From the NCBI GenBank assembly GCA_963712815.1, contig CAVQJL010000010.1, positions 124,001 to 188,000 of the forward strand: a stretch of DNA of 64,000 nt, given 5' to 3'. Source of the stretch: RPQJ01 sp963712815 (GTDB taxonomy: Bacteria > Pseudomonadota > Gammaproteobacteria > Steroidobacterales > Steroidobacteraceae). A model generated the notes under the pieces. The model did no database searches, was not told where the DNA came from, and was given only the letters and a program-made list of their open reading frames with translations. The position numbers and the translations under genes are program-made. Shown piece by piece: positions 37,269-45,888 of the stretch; within the stretch, counting starts at the first letter, position 1, and each line of letters starts with the position of its first letter.

Positions 37269-37740
37269 GGCCTACCTCCTGCTGGTCGTTGCCATCCGGG
37301 TGCGCGTGCTCGTGCACGGCGTCGTGGGCGTTCTCGGCGCCCGTCACGCACTCCATGCTGAGCTTGCCGTCGGCACCGACCGTGGCGACCGAGTAGACCA
37401 TGTGGCTGGAGTCGAGTTTGGCGCCGACCGCGCCACCGCGGGCTTTGAAAGTCCGAACGGTGGTCGCGCGCGTGCTCGCGCGCGAGGTGGCCGTAAGGGC
37501 ATCGAGCTCGGCGGCCTCCTTCGCGGTGAGCGCGCGCGGCATCCCGGTCGCCGCGTCGATCGCGACGCGCATTCCGACGCCGGGCGCGACTTCCGCCTCG
37601 GCGGACGCCTGCACGGGCTCGCTCGCTGGCGGTTCGCCGGCAAGCGCCGGCAGGGCTGTGCAGGCCGCGAGAGTCGCGCAGATCGAGGCAGCGCGCACCA
37701 GCCCGCCTCCGTGTTCAGTGACAGAAATTCGGAATCTCAT
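37255..37740 (-). CDS. Small secreted protein of unknown function
   Basis: The 161-residue protein has a signal peptide (AASICATLAACTALPALA). The conserved-looking segment VGMRVAIDAATGMPRALTAKEAAELDAL lies near residues 55-85, and a His/Asp-rich C-terminus follows (AHDAVHEHAHPDGND). I do not recognise a firm family. The middle segment resembles small secreted proteins often encoded next to PEP-CTERM genes, as here, but I cannot verify that. It overlaps the metalloprotease start by 14 bases, so the two are coupled; it could be a chaperone, inhibitor or maturation partner. Confidence 0.7.
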   Translation of the reverse strand: MRFRISVTEHGGGLVRAASICATLAACTALPALAGEPPASEPVQASAEAEVAPGVGMRVAIDAATGMPRALTAKEAAELDALTATSRASTRATTVRTFKARGGAVGAKLDSSHMVYSVATVGADGKLSMECVTGAENAHDAVHEHAHPDGNDQQEVGHETR

Positions 37741-37890
37741 TGGACGTGTCTCCTGCGTGTGCGACAAAAACCGGTGGGACGTGCAGGACGCACGCGCAGC
37801 CCCCGGCAAACTCGACTCCCCTACCGACCCGCGCGGGCGACGATTGCCCGCGCGAGCCCTCCCCTCGACCCAGTCGGTCGCCGCTCGCGG

Positions 37891-38544
37891 TCAGCCGCGC
37901 CGCCGCGCGAGCCCCAGCCCCGCGAGGCCGAGGCCGAGCAGCAGCAGCGAGCCCGGCTCCGGAACCGGCCGGTCCTCGCGGATCAGCGAGACGCTGTCGA
38001 TGCCGATGTAGTTCAGGATGTCCGCTGGTCCGCGGTACAGGAACCCGAAACGGGCCATGGTCGGTCCCGCCAGGATGTCGATGACGCTGTTGAATTCCGT
38101 CCAGGCCGTCGGGTAACCGCCGACGGCGTTGTCGGGGTTGATGGCGTCGAGCCCGCCGATGTCCAATATGCCTGTTTCGAGGCCGTCTCCGAAGTCCACG
38201 CCGCCATCGTCGGTGCGCGTCCAGAACCTGATGACGTCGCCGTTGCGCAACTCCATCTCTGGGGCTAACAGGACCAGCGCCACAGATCCGCCGGGCTCGC
38301 TCGCCAGGAAGTTCGCGGCGACGTAGGAGTCGTCGGGACCAGACTGGGAGGTGAAGATGCCGGTATTTCCCTGGAACCATTGCTGCGACCCGGTGGGCGC
38401 AGAGCCGTCGAGGACCTGCCAGCCACTGGCGGCCAGTCCGGCCACGTCGTCGAAGCCTTCACTGAAGATGACGCCGGCCTCGGCCTGGGCCGCCCCGACC
38501 GCCAGCAACACCGCTGCGGCGAGGGTGCTCTTGATATTGTTCAT
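37891..38544 (-). CDS. PEP-CTERM sorting-signal surface protein
   Basis: The 217-residue protein has an N-terminal signal peptide (STLAAAVLLAVGAAQA) and the full C-terminal PEP-CTERM signal: VPEPGS, a hydrophobic LLLLGLGLAGLGLA helix and RRRG. It should be processed by an exosortase encoded elsewhere and linked to exopolysaccharide. The mature part is a beta-rich domain (FSEGFDDVAGLAASGWQVL, then FRYLYRGPADILNYIGIDSVSLI-like jelly-roll pattern). The start is ATG 38544, with GAGGAA eight bases upstream. It heads a same-strand group with the small secreted protein and the metalloprotease. Confidence 0.9.
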   Translation of the reverse strand: MNNIKSTLAAAVLLAVGAAQAEAGVIFSEGFDDVAGLAASGWQVLDGSAPTGSQQWFQGNTGIFTSQSGPDDSYVAANFLASEPGGSVALVLLAPEMELRNGDVIRFWTRTDDGGVDFGDGLETGILDIGGLDAINPDNAVGGYPTAWTEFNSVIDILAGPTMARFGFLYRGPADILNYIGIDSVSLIREDRPVPEPGSLLLLGLGLAGLGLARRRG

Positions 38545-38968
38545 CAACGGTTCCTCTGTTTTCCTGGTCACTGCGGAGCGCGAAGCAATATCCGTACCGT
38601 CGGACATATTCCGCCGGTCCCCTGAACGCGCCAGCGGGGCCAAAGGCGACGCTGCAGCGGTCCGCATCCTGCCGGACAGGATCACAAGAACCATCCGCAA
38701 TTCAGCAACTTGTTGGCGTTGCGCGGGGCGTCCCTGGGCTGGACTCAACACCGCCCACGCCGATTGGGCGCGCTTCGCAAGCAGTGATCGACAACACGTA
38801 GCCCCGCGCAACAGGAGCATCCTTGTGTAAAGAACTTCGACACACGGCGCAGGCGTTGCCGGTGATTCGGCCCAAGTGCTGCCGGCGGCGTCCGCGGGGC
38901 GATCGGTAGCCGCAAGTCGGGTCCGCCGTCGCGACCGGGCGACCGCGGGCGATTCCCGCCCGGCGGAC
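38545..38968. other. 424-base gap between the PEP-CTERM gene and menE
   Basis: No convincing coding sequence is present. The part next to 38544 must hold the leader and promoter of the PEP-CTERM gene (read leftward). A small perfect hairpin, ATCCTG-CCGGA-CAGGAT, lies near 38668-38684. The base composition is more even than in flanking genes. I looked for a sigma-54 -24/-12 promoter, as PEP-CTERM genes in some bacteria use one, and saw none. Confidence 0.5.
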
Positions 38969-40450
38969 TCAGTCGGTCGCCGGACCCCCGGGGAGGCGCC
39001 GGCGCTGCAGCTTGCCCGAGGCCGTTCGCGGCAACGACTCCACGAACCTGAACTCGCGCGGCTGCTTGAAGCCCGCGAGGTGCCGGCGGCAGTGCCGCTG
39101 CAGGGTTTCACCGTCGAGGGACTTGCCGGGTGTCGCCACGATCCACGCCACGACCCGGGCGCCGAGGTCGTCGTCGGGCACCCCCGCGACGCCCGCCTCT
39201 TCCACGTCCGGGTACTCGAGCAGCACCGCCTCGATCTCCGCGGGGTAGATGTTCTCGCCGCCGGAAACGATCAGGTCGTCGCGACGGTCCAGCACCTGCA
39301 GGCCGCCTGCCGCATCGAGGCAACCGATGTCGCCGGTGTGCAGCCAGCCGCCCTGCAGCGCCCGCTCGGTGGCCTGCGGGTCGTCGAGATAGCCGCGCAT
39401 CACCGTCGGTCCGCGCACCAGGATCTCGCCCGGCATGCCGGGCGGAACGTCGCTTCCGTCGTGGACGATGCGCAGATCCGTGCCCTGCAACGGTCTCATC
39501 GGCTGCAGTTGCGTGGCTCCGACGGACGGCGGCGCCGCGGTGGCGACCTGCGAGCAGGCCTCCGTGAGGCCGTAGGTGGGACACACGGGATAGCCCGCCG
39601 CCAGCGCACGGGCGAGAAGCTCCGGCGCCGCGGCCGCACCGCCGAGCAGTATCGTGTTCAAGCCGGGCGGCGCCGGGCGAGTGCCGCGGTGCGCGAGCAA
39701 CCGCGACAGCATGGTGGGCACGAGCGAGACGGCGGCGATGTCGCCCGCGTCGAGCGCGTCGCTGACCTCGGCGGCGTCGAAGCGGGGCAGCAGCCGCACC
39801 GGTCCGCCGAAGCGCACGCTGCGCATGAGGATCGACAAGCCTCCGACGTGGAACAGCGGCATGCAGGCGAGCCAGCGCTCGGCGACTACTGTCCCGAGGC
39901 GCTCCATCGAGCCCTCGGCACTCGCGAGGAAGTTGGCGCGGCTCAGGCACGCGCCCCTGGAGCGACCGGACGTGCCCGAGGTGTAGAGCACCGTGAACGC
40001 GGTATCCGGATCGGGATCGACGCGCTCACCCGGCAGCGCACCCGCCGGTGCGGGCAAGGATTCGAGCGCGGGCGCCGCGCAGGCACGCAGGCCCGGCACC
40101 TGCGCCTCGAGCGCTGCGAGCCTCTCATCGCCGGCCGCGCCAATCAGCCAGCCGACGCGCGCGTCCTCGAGTTGGCGCGCTAACTCTGCCGCGGTCAGTC
40201 GCAGGTTGATCGGCAGCGAAACGCGACCAGCGAGCGCGATCGCATGGAACCACGCCGCGAACCGGGCATCGCCCGGCAGCAGCACGCCGACCGGCGCATC
40301 GCCGGGCGGCGCCGATGCCAGCAGCCACGCCGCCCCGCGTCGCGCCCGGTCGAGCAGGTCCGCGAAGGTCCAGATGCCCGTCGCAGTCTCGAGTGCCGGC
40401 GCGTGTGGAGTGCGAGCGGCACGCCACGGCAGGTCGTAGCGCCCGGTCAC
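38969..40450 (-). CDS. menE: o-Succinylbenzoate-CoA ligase
   Basis: MenE activates o-succinylbenzoate to its CoA ester using ATP. The 493-residue adenylate-forming enzyme shows TVLYTSGTSGRSRGACLSRANFLAS (P-loop-like motif), CPTYGLTEACSQVAT, GWLHTGDIGCLDAAGGLQVLDRRDDLIVSGGENIYPAEIE and the final catalytic Lys in LPRTASGKLQRR. The start is GTG 40450, overlapping the menC stop as GTGA. It is the last gene of the men operon. Confidence 0.92.
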   Translation of the reverse strand: MTGRYDLPWRAARTPHAPALETATGIWTFADLLDRARRGAAWLLASAPPGDAPVGVLLPGDARFAAWFHAIALAGRVSLPINLRLTAAELARQLEDARVGWLIGAAGDERLAALEAQVPGLRACAAPALESLPAPAGALPGERVDPDPDTAFTVLYTSGTSGRSRGACLSRANFLASAEGSMERLGTVVAERWLACMPLFHVGGLSILMRSVRFGGPVRLLPRFDAAEVSDALDAGDIAAVSLVPTMLSRLLAHRGTRPAPPGLNTILLGGAAAAPELLARALAAGYPVCPTYGLTEACSQVATAAPPSVGATQLQPMRPLQGTDLRIVHDGSDVPPGMPGEILVRGPTVMRGYLDDPQATERALQGGWLHTGDIGCLDAAGGLQVLDRRDDLIVSGGENIYPAEIEAVLLEYPDVEEAGVAGVPDDDLGARVVAWIVATPGKSLDGETLQRHCRRHLAGFKQPREFRFVESLPRTASGKLQRRRLPGGPATD

Positions 40451-41550
40451 GGCGCGATCCCGAGCCCGGGTGCGTTCGACAGCTCGGCACGCCCCCCGCG
40501 ACACTCGACGGGGGCCGCGACGTCCGACTCGAACAGGCCCGCCGTGCACAGTCCGTGAACCGAGGACGGATCGCCCCACGCGGCGGCGCAGTGCAGTGCA
40601 TGCCGGGCGCCGACCGCGCTCTCGAAGGTGTGCGAGAACACGACCTCGATGCCGGCGCGACGCGCCCGGGCGGCAACCGCGAGCGCGCACGCCGGACCGC
40701 CAAGCGTGGCCGGCTTCAGCACCACGACGTCCACTGCCCCGGCTTCGATCAGGCGCGACGCGCCCGCCTCCGTCGCCACCGATTCGTCCGCCGCAAGCCG
40801 CATTGGCGCGTCACGATGCAGTTCCGCCATGCCATCGAAGTCGTCGGTTGCGAGCGGCTGCTCGACGTAGTCGAAGTCGAATTCCGCGAGCGCTGCGAGC
40901 GCCACGCGGGCCGCGGCCAGGTCCCAGGCGCCGTTCGCATCGCCCCGAAGCCTGACCGCGGGCCCGAGCCCCGCGCGCGCTGCGCGTGCCCGGGCCAGGT
41001 CCTCCGCGAGCGTCGCGGCGCCGAGCTTGATCTTCGCCGCGAGGTGGCCCGACGCGCGGACGCGGGTCGCCTCCTCGCGCAGCGCATCCGTCTCGCGCGC
41101 CACGAGCAGCGCGCTCGTCGGCACGTCCCGCAGCACCGCAGGCGGCGCTGCGCCACTCCCGACGCGGTGCAGCGCGCCGAGGCGGGCCGCGAGCAGGTCG
41201 GCGAGCGGCTGCCCGGCGCGACGCGCGGCGAGATCCCACAGCGCGCCCTCCACTGCCGCCCGTACGGCCGGCATGGCACGCAGGACCCCGAGTCCGCGCG
41301 GCCACTCGCCCGGCTCCAGCGGCTCGCCGCACAGCAGCGACTCGGCGCCCGTGAGGGCCGCGCGGGCCTGCTCCGCGGTTTCGGTGCCGAAGCCGGGCCA
41401 CGGCGCCGCCTCGCCGAAGCCGGCGACACCGTCGGCATCGCGCAGCTCCAGCAGCACGCTGTCACGCGTGCTGAACTCGCCCCGGGCCGTGCGCACCGGC
41501 CGCGCGAAGCGCAGACGGACCGGCCAGGACCGCGCCGCGGCCAGCTTCAC
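40447..41550 (-). CDS. menC: o-Succinylbenzoate synthase
   Basis: MenC dehydrates SHCHC to o-succinylbenzoate. The 367-residue enolase-superfamily enzyme keeps the catalytic Lys pair (HLAAKIKLGA), the metal ligands Asp (RLRGDANGAWDL), Glu (FDYVEQPLA) and Asp (LAADESVA), and the second Lys (VVVLKPATLGG). The start is GTG 41550, overlapping the menA stop as GTGA. Position between menA and menE supports OSB synthase over another enolase-family activity. Confidence 0.92.
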   Translation of the reverse strand: MKLAAARSWPVRLRFARPVRTARGEFSTRDSVLLELRDADGVAGFGEAAPWPGFGTETAEQARAALTGAESLLCGEPLEPGEWPRGLGVLRAMPAVRAAVEGALWDLAARRAGQPLADLLAARLGALHRVGSGAAPPAVLRDVPTSALLVARETDALREEATRVRASGHLAAKIKLGAATLAEDLARARAARAGLGPAVRLRGDANGAWDLAAARVALAALAEFDFDYVEQPLATDDFDGMAELHRDAPMRLAADESVATEAGASRLIEAGAVDVVVLKPATLGGPACALAVAARARRAGIEVVFSHTFESAVGARHALHCAAAWGDPSSVHGLCTAGLFESDVAAPVECRGGRAELSNAPGLGIAP

Positions 41551-42431
41551 CACGCCAGGCCGATCGCGAACAACAGGCCGAAGATGACTTCGAGATGGGC
41601 GGTGCGCACGAGGCAGCCGTTCAACGCCAGCCCGCGCTCGTGGCGCATGCGGCGCGCGAGCTGCAGTGCGAGCGGCAGCGACAGCCATGGCAACAACACC
41701 CAGGCGTCGGCGAGACCGCGCCACAGCAGCAGCAGCGGCATGGCGTACGCCACCACGAGCAGCAGCAGGTAATAGCTGCGCGTCGGGCCGTCGCCGATCC
41801 GCACCGCCAGCGTGTGCTTGCCGGCGCGCGCGTCGGTCTCGATGTCGCGCAGATTGTTCACGACCAGGATGGCCGTGGCGAGCGCGCCGATCGGGATGGA
41901 CGCGAGCAGCGCGAGCGACGACACCGACAGCGCCTGCACGTAATAGGTGCCCGCCACGGCGCCTGGGCCGAAGAACACGAACACCGACAGGTCGCCGAGC
42001 CCGAGGTAGCCGTACGGCTTCGGCCCGCCCGTGTACAGGTAGGCCGCGGCGATCGACAGCAGACCGAGCGCCAGCACCGGCCAGCCGGCCACGTAGGTGA
42101 GATACAGCCCGACCGCCGTCGCGCCCGCGAACGCGAGCCACATGGCGCGCTTCATCTGCGCTGCGCTGATCCATCCCTGCTGGGTCGCGCGCTGGGGCCC
42201 GAGGCGATCGGCGTTGTCCGCGCCGCGCTCGAAATCGAACACGTCGTTCGCGAAATTGGCGCCGACCTGAAGCAGCGACGCGCCGACGAGCGCGGCAAGC
42301 GCCGGACCTGCGGCGAACGCGCCGTCGGCCCAGGCGGCACCCGTGCCGACGAGCACGGGCGCGGCCGACGCAGTGAGGGTCGCCGGCCGGATCGCCAGCC
42401 ACCACGCCGATCGTGCACTTACGGACGCCAT
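41547..42431 (-). CDS. menA: 1,4-Dihydroxy-2-naphthoate polyprenyltransferase
   Basis: MenA attaches the isoprenoid chain to DHNA in the membrane. The 294-residue protein has about eight membrane helices. The first Asp-rich prenyl-diphosphate site is QVGANFANDVFDFERGAD, and the second is VVNNLRDIETDARAGKHTLAVRIG. Length and motifs match MenA of the UbiA superfamily. Its start overlaps the end of menB by 13 bases. Confidence 0.94.
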   Translation of the reverse strand: MASVSARSAWWLAIRPATLTASAAPVLVGTGAAWADGAFAAGPALAALVGASLLQVGANFANDVFDFERGADNADRLGPQRATQQGWISAAQMKRAMWLAFAGATAVGLYLTYVAGWPVLALGLLSIAAAYLYTGGPKPYGYLGLGDLSVFVFFGPGAVAGTYYVQALSVSSLALLASIPIGALATAILVVNNLRDIETDARAGKHTLAVRIGDGPTRSYYLLLLVVAYAMPLLLLWRGLADAWVLLPWLSLPLALQLARRMRHERGLALNGCLVRTAHLEVIFGLLFAIGLAW

Positions 42432-43264
42432 GGGAAACGCGAGAAATCGGGAGGACGCTTCTCGTTGTAGGCGTCGCGCCCCTCCTGCGCCTCCTCGGTC
42501 ATGTAGAAGAGCTGGGTCGCGTGGCCGGCCAGTTCCTGGATCCCCGCCTGCCCGTCGAGCTCGGCGTTAAACGCGGCCTTGAGGCAGCGGATTGCGAGCG
42601 GGCTGTGCTGGAGGATGCGCCGTCCCCAGGCGACGGCCGTCGCCTCGAGCTCGGCGAGTGGCACGACCTTGTTCACGAGCCCCATCGCGAGCGCCTCCTC
42701 GGCATCGTACTGCTCGCACAGGTACCAGATCTCGCGCGCCTTCTTCTGCCCGACGATGCGCGCGAGGTACGACGAACCGAATCCGCCGTCGAAGGAGCCG
42801 ACCCGCGGGCCCGTCTGCCCGAAGCGGGCGTTGTCCGCTGCGATCGTGAGGTCGCAGACCACGTGCAGCACGTGCCCGCCGCCGATCGCATAGCCCGCGA
42901 CCGCCGCGATCACCACCTTCGGCAGCGAGCGGATCAGCCGCTGCAGGTCGAGCACGTTGAGCCGGGGCACGCCGTCGTCGCCCACGTAGCCCTCGTTGCC
43001 GCGGATGCGCTGGTCGCCGCCGGAGCAGAACGCAAGATCGCCCTCGCCCGTGAAGATGATCACGCCGATGCCGTTGTCCTCGCGCGCCCGCGTGAACGCG
43101 TCGATCAGCTCGAACAGCGTCTTTGGGCGGAAGGCGTTGCGCACCTCGGGACGGCAGATGGTGATCCTGGCGAGGCCGCCGTCCCGCTCGTAGCGGATGT
43201 CCTCGTAGGCGCGCACCGTCTGCCAGTCCGGGCGGGCGGACGGCGGCGTGCAGGTATCAGTCAT
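42419..43264 (-). CDS. menB: 1,4-Dihydroxy-2-naphthoyl-CoA synthase
   Basis: MenB closes the second naphthoquinone ring from OSB-CoA. The 281-residue crotonase-family enzyme shows ITICRPEVRNAFRPKTLFELIDAF, FCSGGDQRIRGNEGYVGDDGVPRLNVLDLQ (typical of MenB), and AVAGYAIGGGHVLHVVCDLTIAADNARFGQTGPRVGSFDGGFGSSYLARIVG. ATG 43264 overlaps the menH stop (ATGA). Confidence 0.96.
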   Translation of the reverse strand: MTDTCTPPSARPDWQTVRAYEDIRYERDGGLARITICRPEVRNAFRPKTLFELIDAFTRAREDNGIGVIIFTGEGDLAFCSGGDQRIRGNEGYVGDDGVPRLNVLDLQRLIRSLPKVVIAAVAGYAIGGGHVLHVVCDLTIAADNARFGQTGPRVGSFDGGFGSSYLARIVGQKKAREIWYLCEQYDAEEALAMGLVNKVVPLAELEATAVAWGRRILQHSPLAIRCLKAAFNAELDGQAGIQELAGHATQLFYMTEEAQEGRDAYNEKRPPDFSRFPWRP

Positions 43265-44118
43265 GGCTCGATCTCCTGGACCAGAGGCGAAAGATGGGGA
43301 CGCGCCAGGCCGCAGGCCCGGCGCAGGAAGTCGCTGACCGCGCTGCGCAGGGCTGCGGGCTGCTCGAGGTGCACCGCGTGGCCCGCGTCGGCGATCTCGC
43401 ACACCTCGGCGTTCGGCAGGCGCCGGGCGAGCGAGTGCGCAAGCTGCACGAACTTGTGGTCGAGCGCACCGGCGACCAGCAGCACGGGCGCACGCAGGCC
43501 GGGCAGCGCGTCGTGCAGCGGCGGCTGCGCCGCGGGGCCGAGCACGCGCAGTGCGGTCGCGAGCGCGTGGGCGTCGTTTTCGAGCCGCGCTCGACGCTGC
43601 GCCCCAAGGAATGCCTCGCCGAGGCGTCGCTGGGTGTCGAACAGCGGCTGCGCCAGCCACTCGTCGACGAACGACTCGAGGCCGCCGGCCTCGATCCGCC
43701 CCGCCAGCGCCGCGTCTGCGCGGTACCGGGTCGCGCGCTCATCGTCATCCTCGATGCCCGCACGACCGCCGACGAGCACCAGTGACGCGACGCTCGCCGG
43801 GTGCCGCACGGCGCAGCCGAGCGCGAGCCGCGCGCCCATCGAGTAGCCGAGCCAGTGCGCGCGACGGTGTCCGGTCGAGTCGAGCGTCGCGACGAGGTCG
43901 TCGAGGCAGGCGTCGAAGTCGTAGCCGCTCGCGAGCACTCGCGCCGCCGACGCACCGTGACCGGGCAGGTCGGGGGACAGCACCTCGAACCCGGCGGCGA
44001 ACGCCGCGGCGAGGCCGTCGAGGTCACTGCCGCGTCCGCTGTAGCCGTGCAGCAGCATCAGCGCCGGGCCCGCCGCGCCGCGCCCGCGCCGCACAAAGTG
44101 CAGCGGCGTTGGCCTCAC
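43261..44118 (-). CDS. menH: SHCHC synthase (alpha/beta hydrolase)
   Basis: MenH eliminates pyruvate from SEPHCHC. The 285-residue alpha/beta hydrolase has the oxyanion region MLLHGYSGRGSD, nucleophile elbow HWLGYSMGARLALG, an Asp in VAGALDHKFVQ and a His in IADAGHAVHLEQP. The start is GTG 44118, overlapping the menD stop as GTGA. Family alone would not fix the substrate; the operon position between menD and menB does. Confidence 0.88.
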   Translation of the reverse strand: MRPTPLHFVRRGRGAAGPALMLLHGYSGRGSDLDGLAAAFAAGFEVLSPDLPGHGASAARVLASGYDFDACLDDLVATLDSTGHRRAHWLGYSMGARLALGCAVRHPASVASLVLVGGRAGIEDDDERATRYRADAALAGRIEAGGLESFVDEWLAQPLFDTQRRLGEAFLGAQRRARLENDAHALATALRVLGPAAQPPLHDALPGLRAPVLLVAGALDHKFVQLAHSLARRLPNAEVCEIADAGHAVHLEQPAALRSAVSDFLRRACGLARPHLSPLVQEIEP

Positions 44119-45888
44119 GCGCCCGGCTCCTGCCTGAACGCGGCGCGCACGGCCTCGAAGACCCGCCTGTGAAAGGCAGTGTTCGCCGCGCGATCCACCG
44201 GCACCTCGATCACGTGCCGGCCGCCCGCGAGCGCGCGCGACAGCGCAGTCTCGAACGACGCCGCCGACTCCACGCGCTCGGACTCCCAGCCGAGGCCGGT
44301 CGCCAGCTCGCCGAGGTCGAGTCCGTGCGGCACGGCGAACATCTCCTCGAACACCGCTCGCGGCACGGCGCCCGCCACCGGCAGGTACTCGAAGATGCCG
44401 CCGCCGTCGTCGTTGCTCACGACGATCGTGAGGTCGGCCCCGTGCAGCCGGCCGGCGAGCAGCCCCGACACGTCGTGCAGCAGCGCGAGGTCCCCGCACC
44501 ACAGCACCGTCGGCACGCCGAGCGCCGCCGCCGCGCCGAGCGCCGCCAGACACCTGTCCGTCGATGCCGTTGACGCCGCGGTTCGCGAGCACCTGCAGCC
44601 GCAATCGGCGCGGCCCGACGAATGCGTCGAGTTCGCGGATCGCCATGCTGTTCGCCGCGTACAACGTCGCGGCCTCCGGCAGGGTGCCCCAGAGCGCGCG
44701 AGCGAGTTGCGGGGTGAAGAAGCGCGAGTCGGCCGACATCGCCTCCTCGAGCGCCGCGTGGGCCCGCCGGTCGGCCGCCTGCCAGCGCGCGCGCCAGGCG
44801 AGCGCACCGCGCGAGGGCCCGGCCGTCGACGCCGCCATCGCAGCGCAGAACGCACCCGCGCTCGCACGCACGCTGCGGCTCGCCCGGTGCTGCGGATCCC
44901 GGAACGCGGACACCGGGTCCACCAGCCAGACCTCGGCCGCAGGATGGCCGGCCATCCACAGCGACACCGCCTTGCTCGTTGGCAGGCCGCCGAAACGCAC
45001 GACCAGCTCGGGCGCGAGCGCCGCGGCCGCATCGGCCGATCGCAGCAGCAGGTCTGCGGCACAGACGAGCGACTCGGCAAGTGCCGATCCCGCACGCAGG
45101 CCGGAGGCCGGGTCGGCGAGCACGGGCCAGCCGAGCCGCTCGGCGAGTGCGCGCACCTCGTCCGCATGCGCGGCGTCGCCGGAGTCCGGCCCGAACACGA
45201 GCACGCCGCGCTCCACCTCCTGCATTTCCTTCGCCAGCGACGCGACCTGCTCGAACGCCGGCGTCGTGCGGACCGCCACGGCCTGCGCTGGCGGGTACGG
45301 CACGCTCGGCTCGAGATCGATCGTCGCCGGCAGCAGCGGCTCGCGGAACGGAAGGTTGAGGTGCACCGGTCCCGGCGCGGGGCCCATGGCCTCGCTCACG
45401 GCCCGCCGCGCCAGCGCACGCGCATAGGGCTCGCCCGGCCCGTCCTCCGACGGACAAGGCGACTCCTCGCTCCAGCGCGTGAAACCCGCGAACAGCGTGC
45501 GCTGCTCCATGGTCTGCGCGGCGCCCCAGGCGCGCAGCTCGGGCGGGCGGTCGGCGGTCAGCACGATGAGCGGTACGCGTGCCTGGCAGGCCTCTGCAAC
45601 GGCGGGCAGGAAGTTCGCGCCCGCCGTCCCCGAGGTGCACACCAGCGCCACCGGCTGGCCGGTGGCCTTCGCATGGCCCAGCGCGTGGAAAGCGGCGTTG
45701 CGCTCGTCGATGTGCACGCTGTGAGCGAGGCCCGGCTCGGCGGCCACCGCCAGCGCAAGCGGCGCCGATCGCGAGCCCGGGCAGACGACGGCAGTGGCGA
45801 CGCCGCGGGCGTGCAGCTCGCGCACCAGCGTGCGGGCGAACGCCAGGTTGGCGGCGCCGGCGTCGCGCGCGTCGTTCGGTCGGTCCAT
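44115..45888 (-). CDS. menD: SEPHCHC synthase (thiamine-dependent), one frameshift
   Basis: MenD adds 2-oxoglutarate to isochorismate using thiamine diphosphate. The reconstructed ~590-residue protein shows ATAVVCPGSRSAPLALAVA, HIDERNAAFHALGHAKATGQPVALVCTSGTAGANFLPAV, LTADRPPELRAWGAAQTMEQ, VLANRGVNGIDG and, after a frame change near 44555 (one extra base), LAALGAAAALG and the ThDP/metal motif IVVSNDDGGGIFEYLP. ATG 45888 shares one base with the menF stop. Conservation on both sides suggests a sequencing insertion. Confidence 0.92.
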
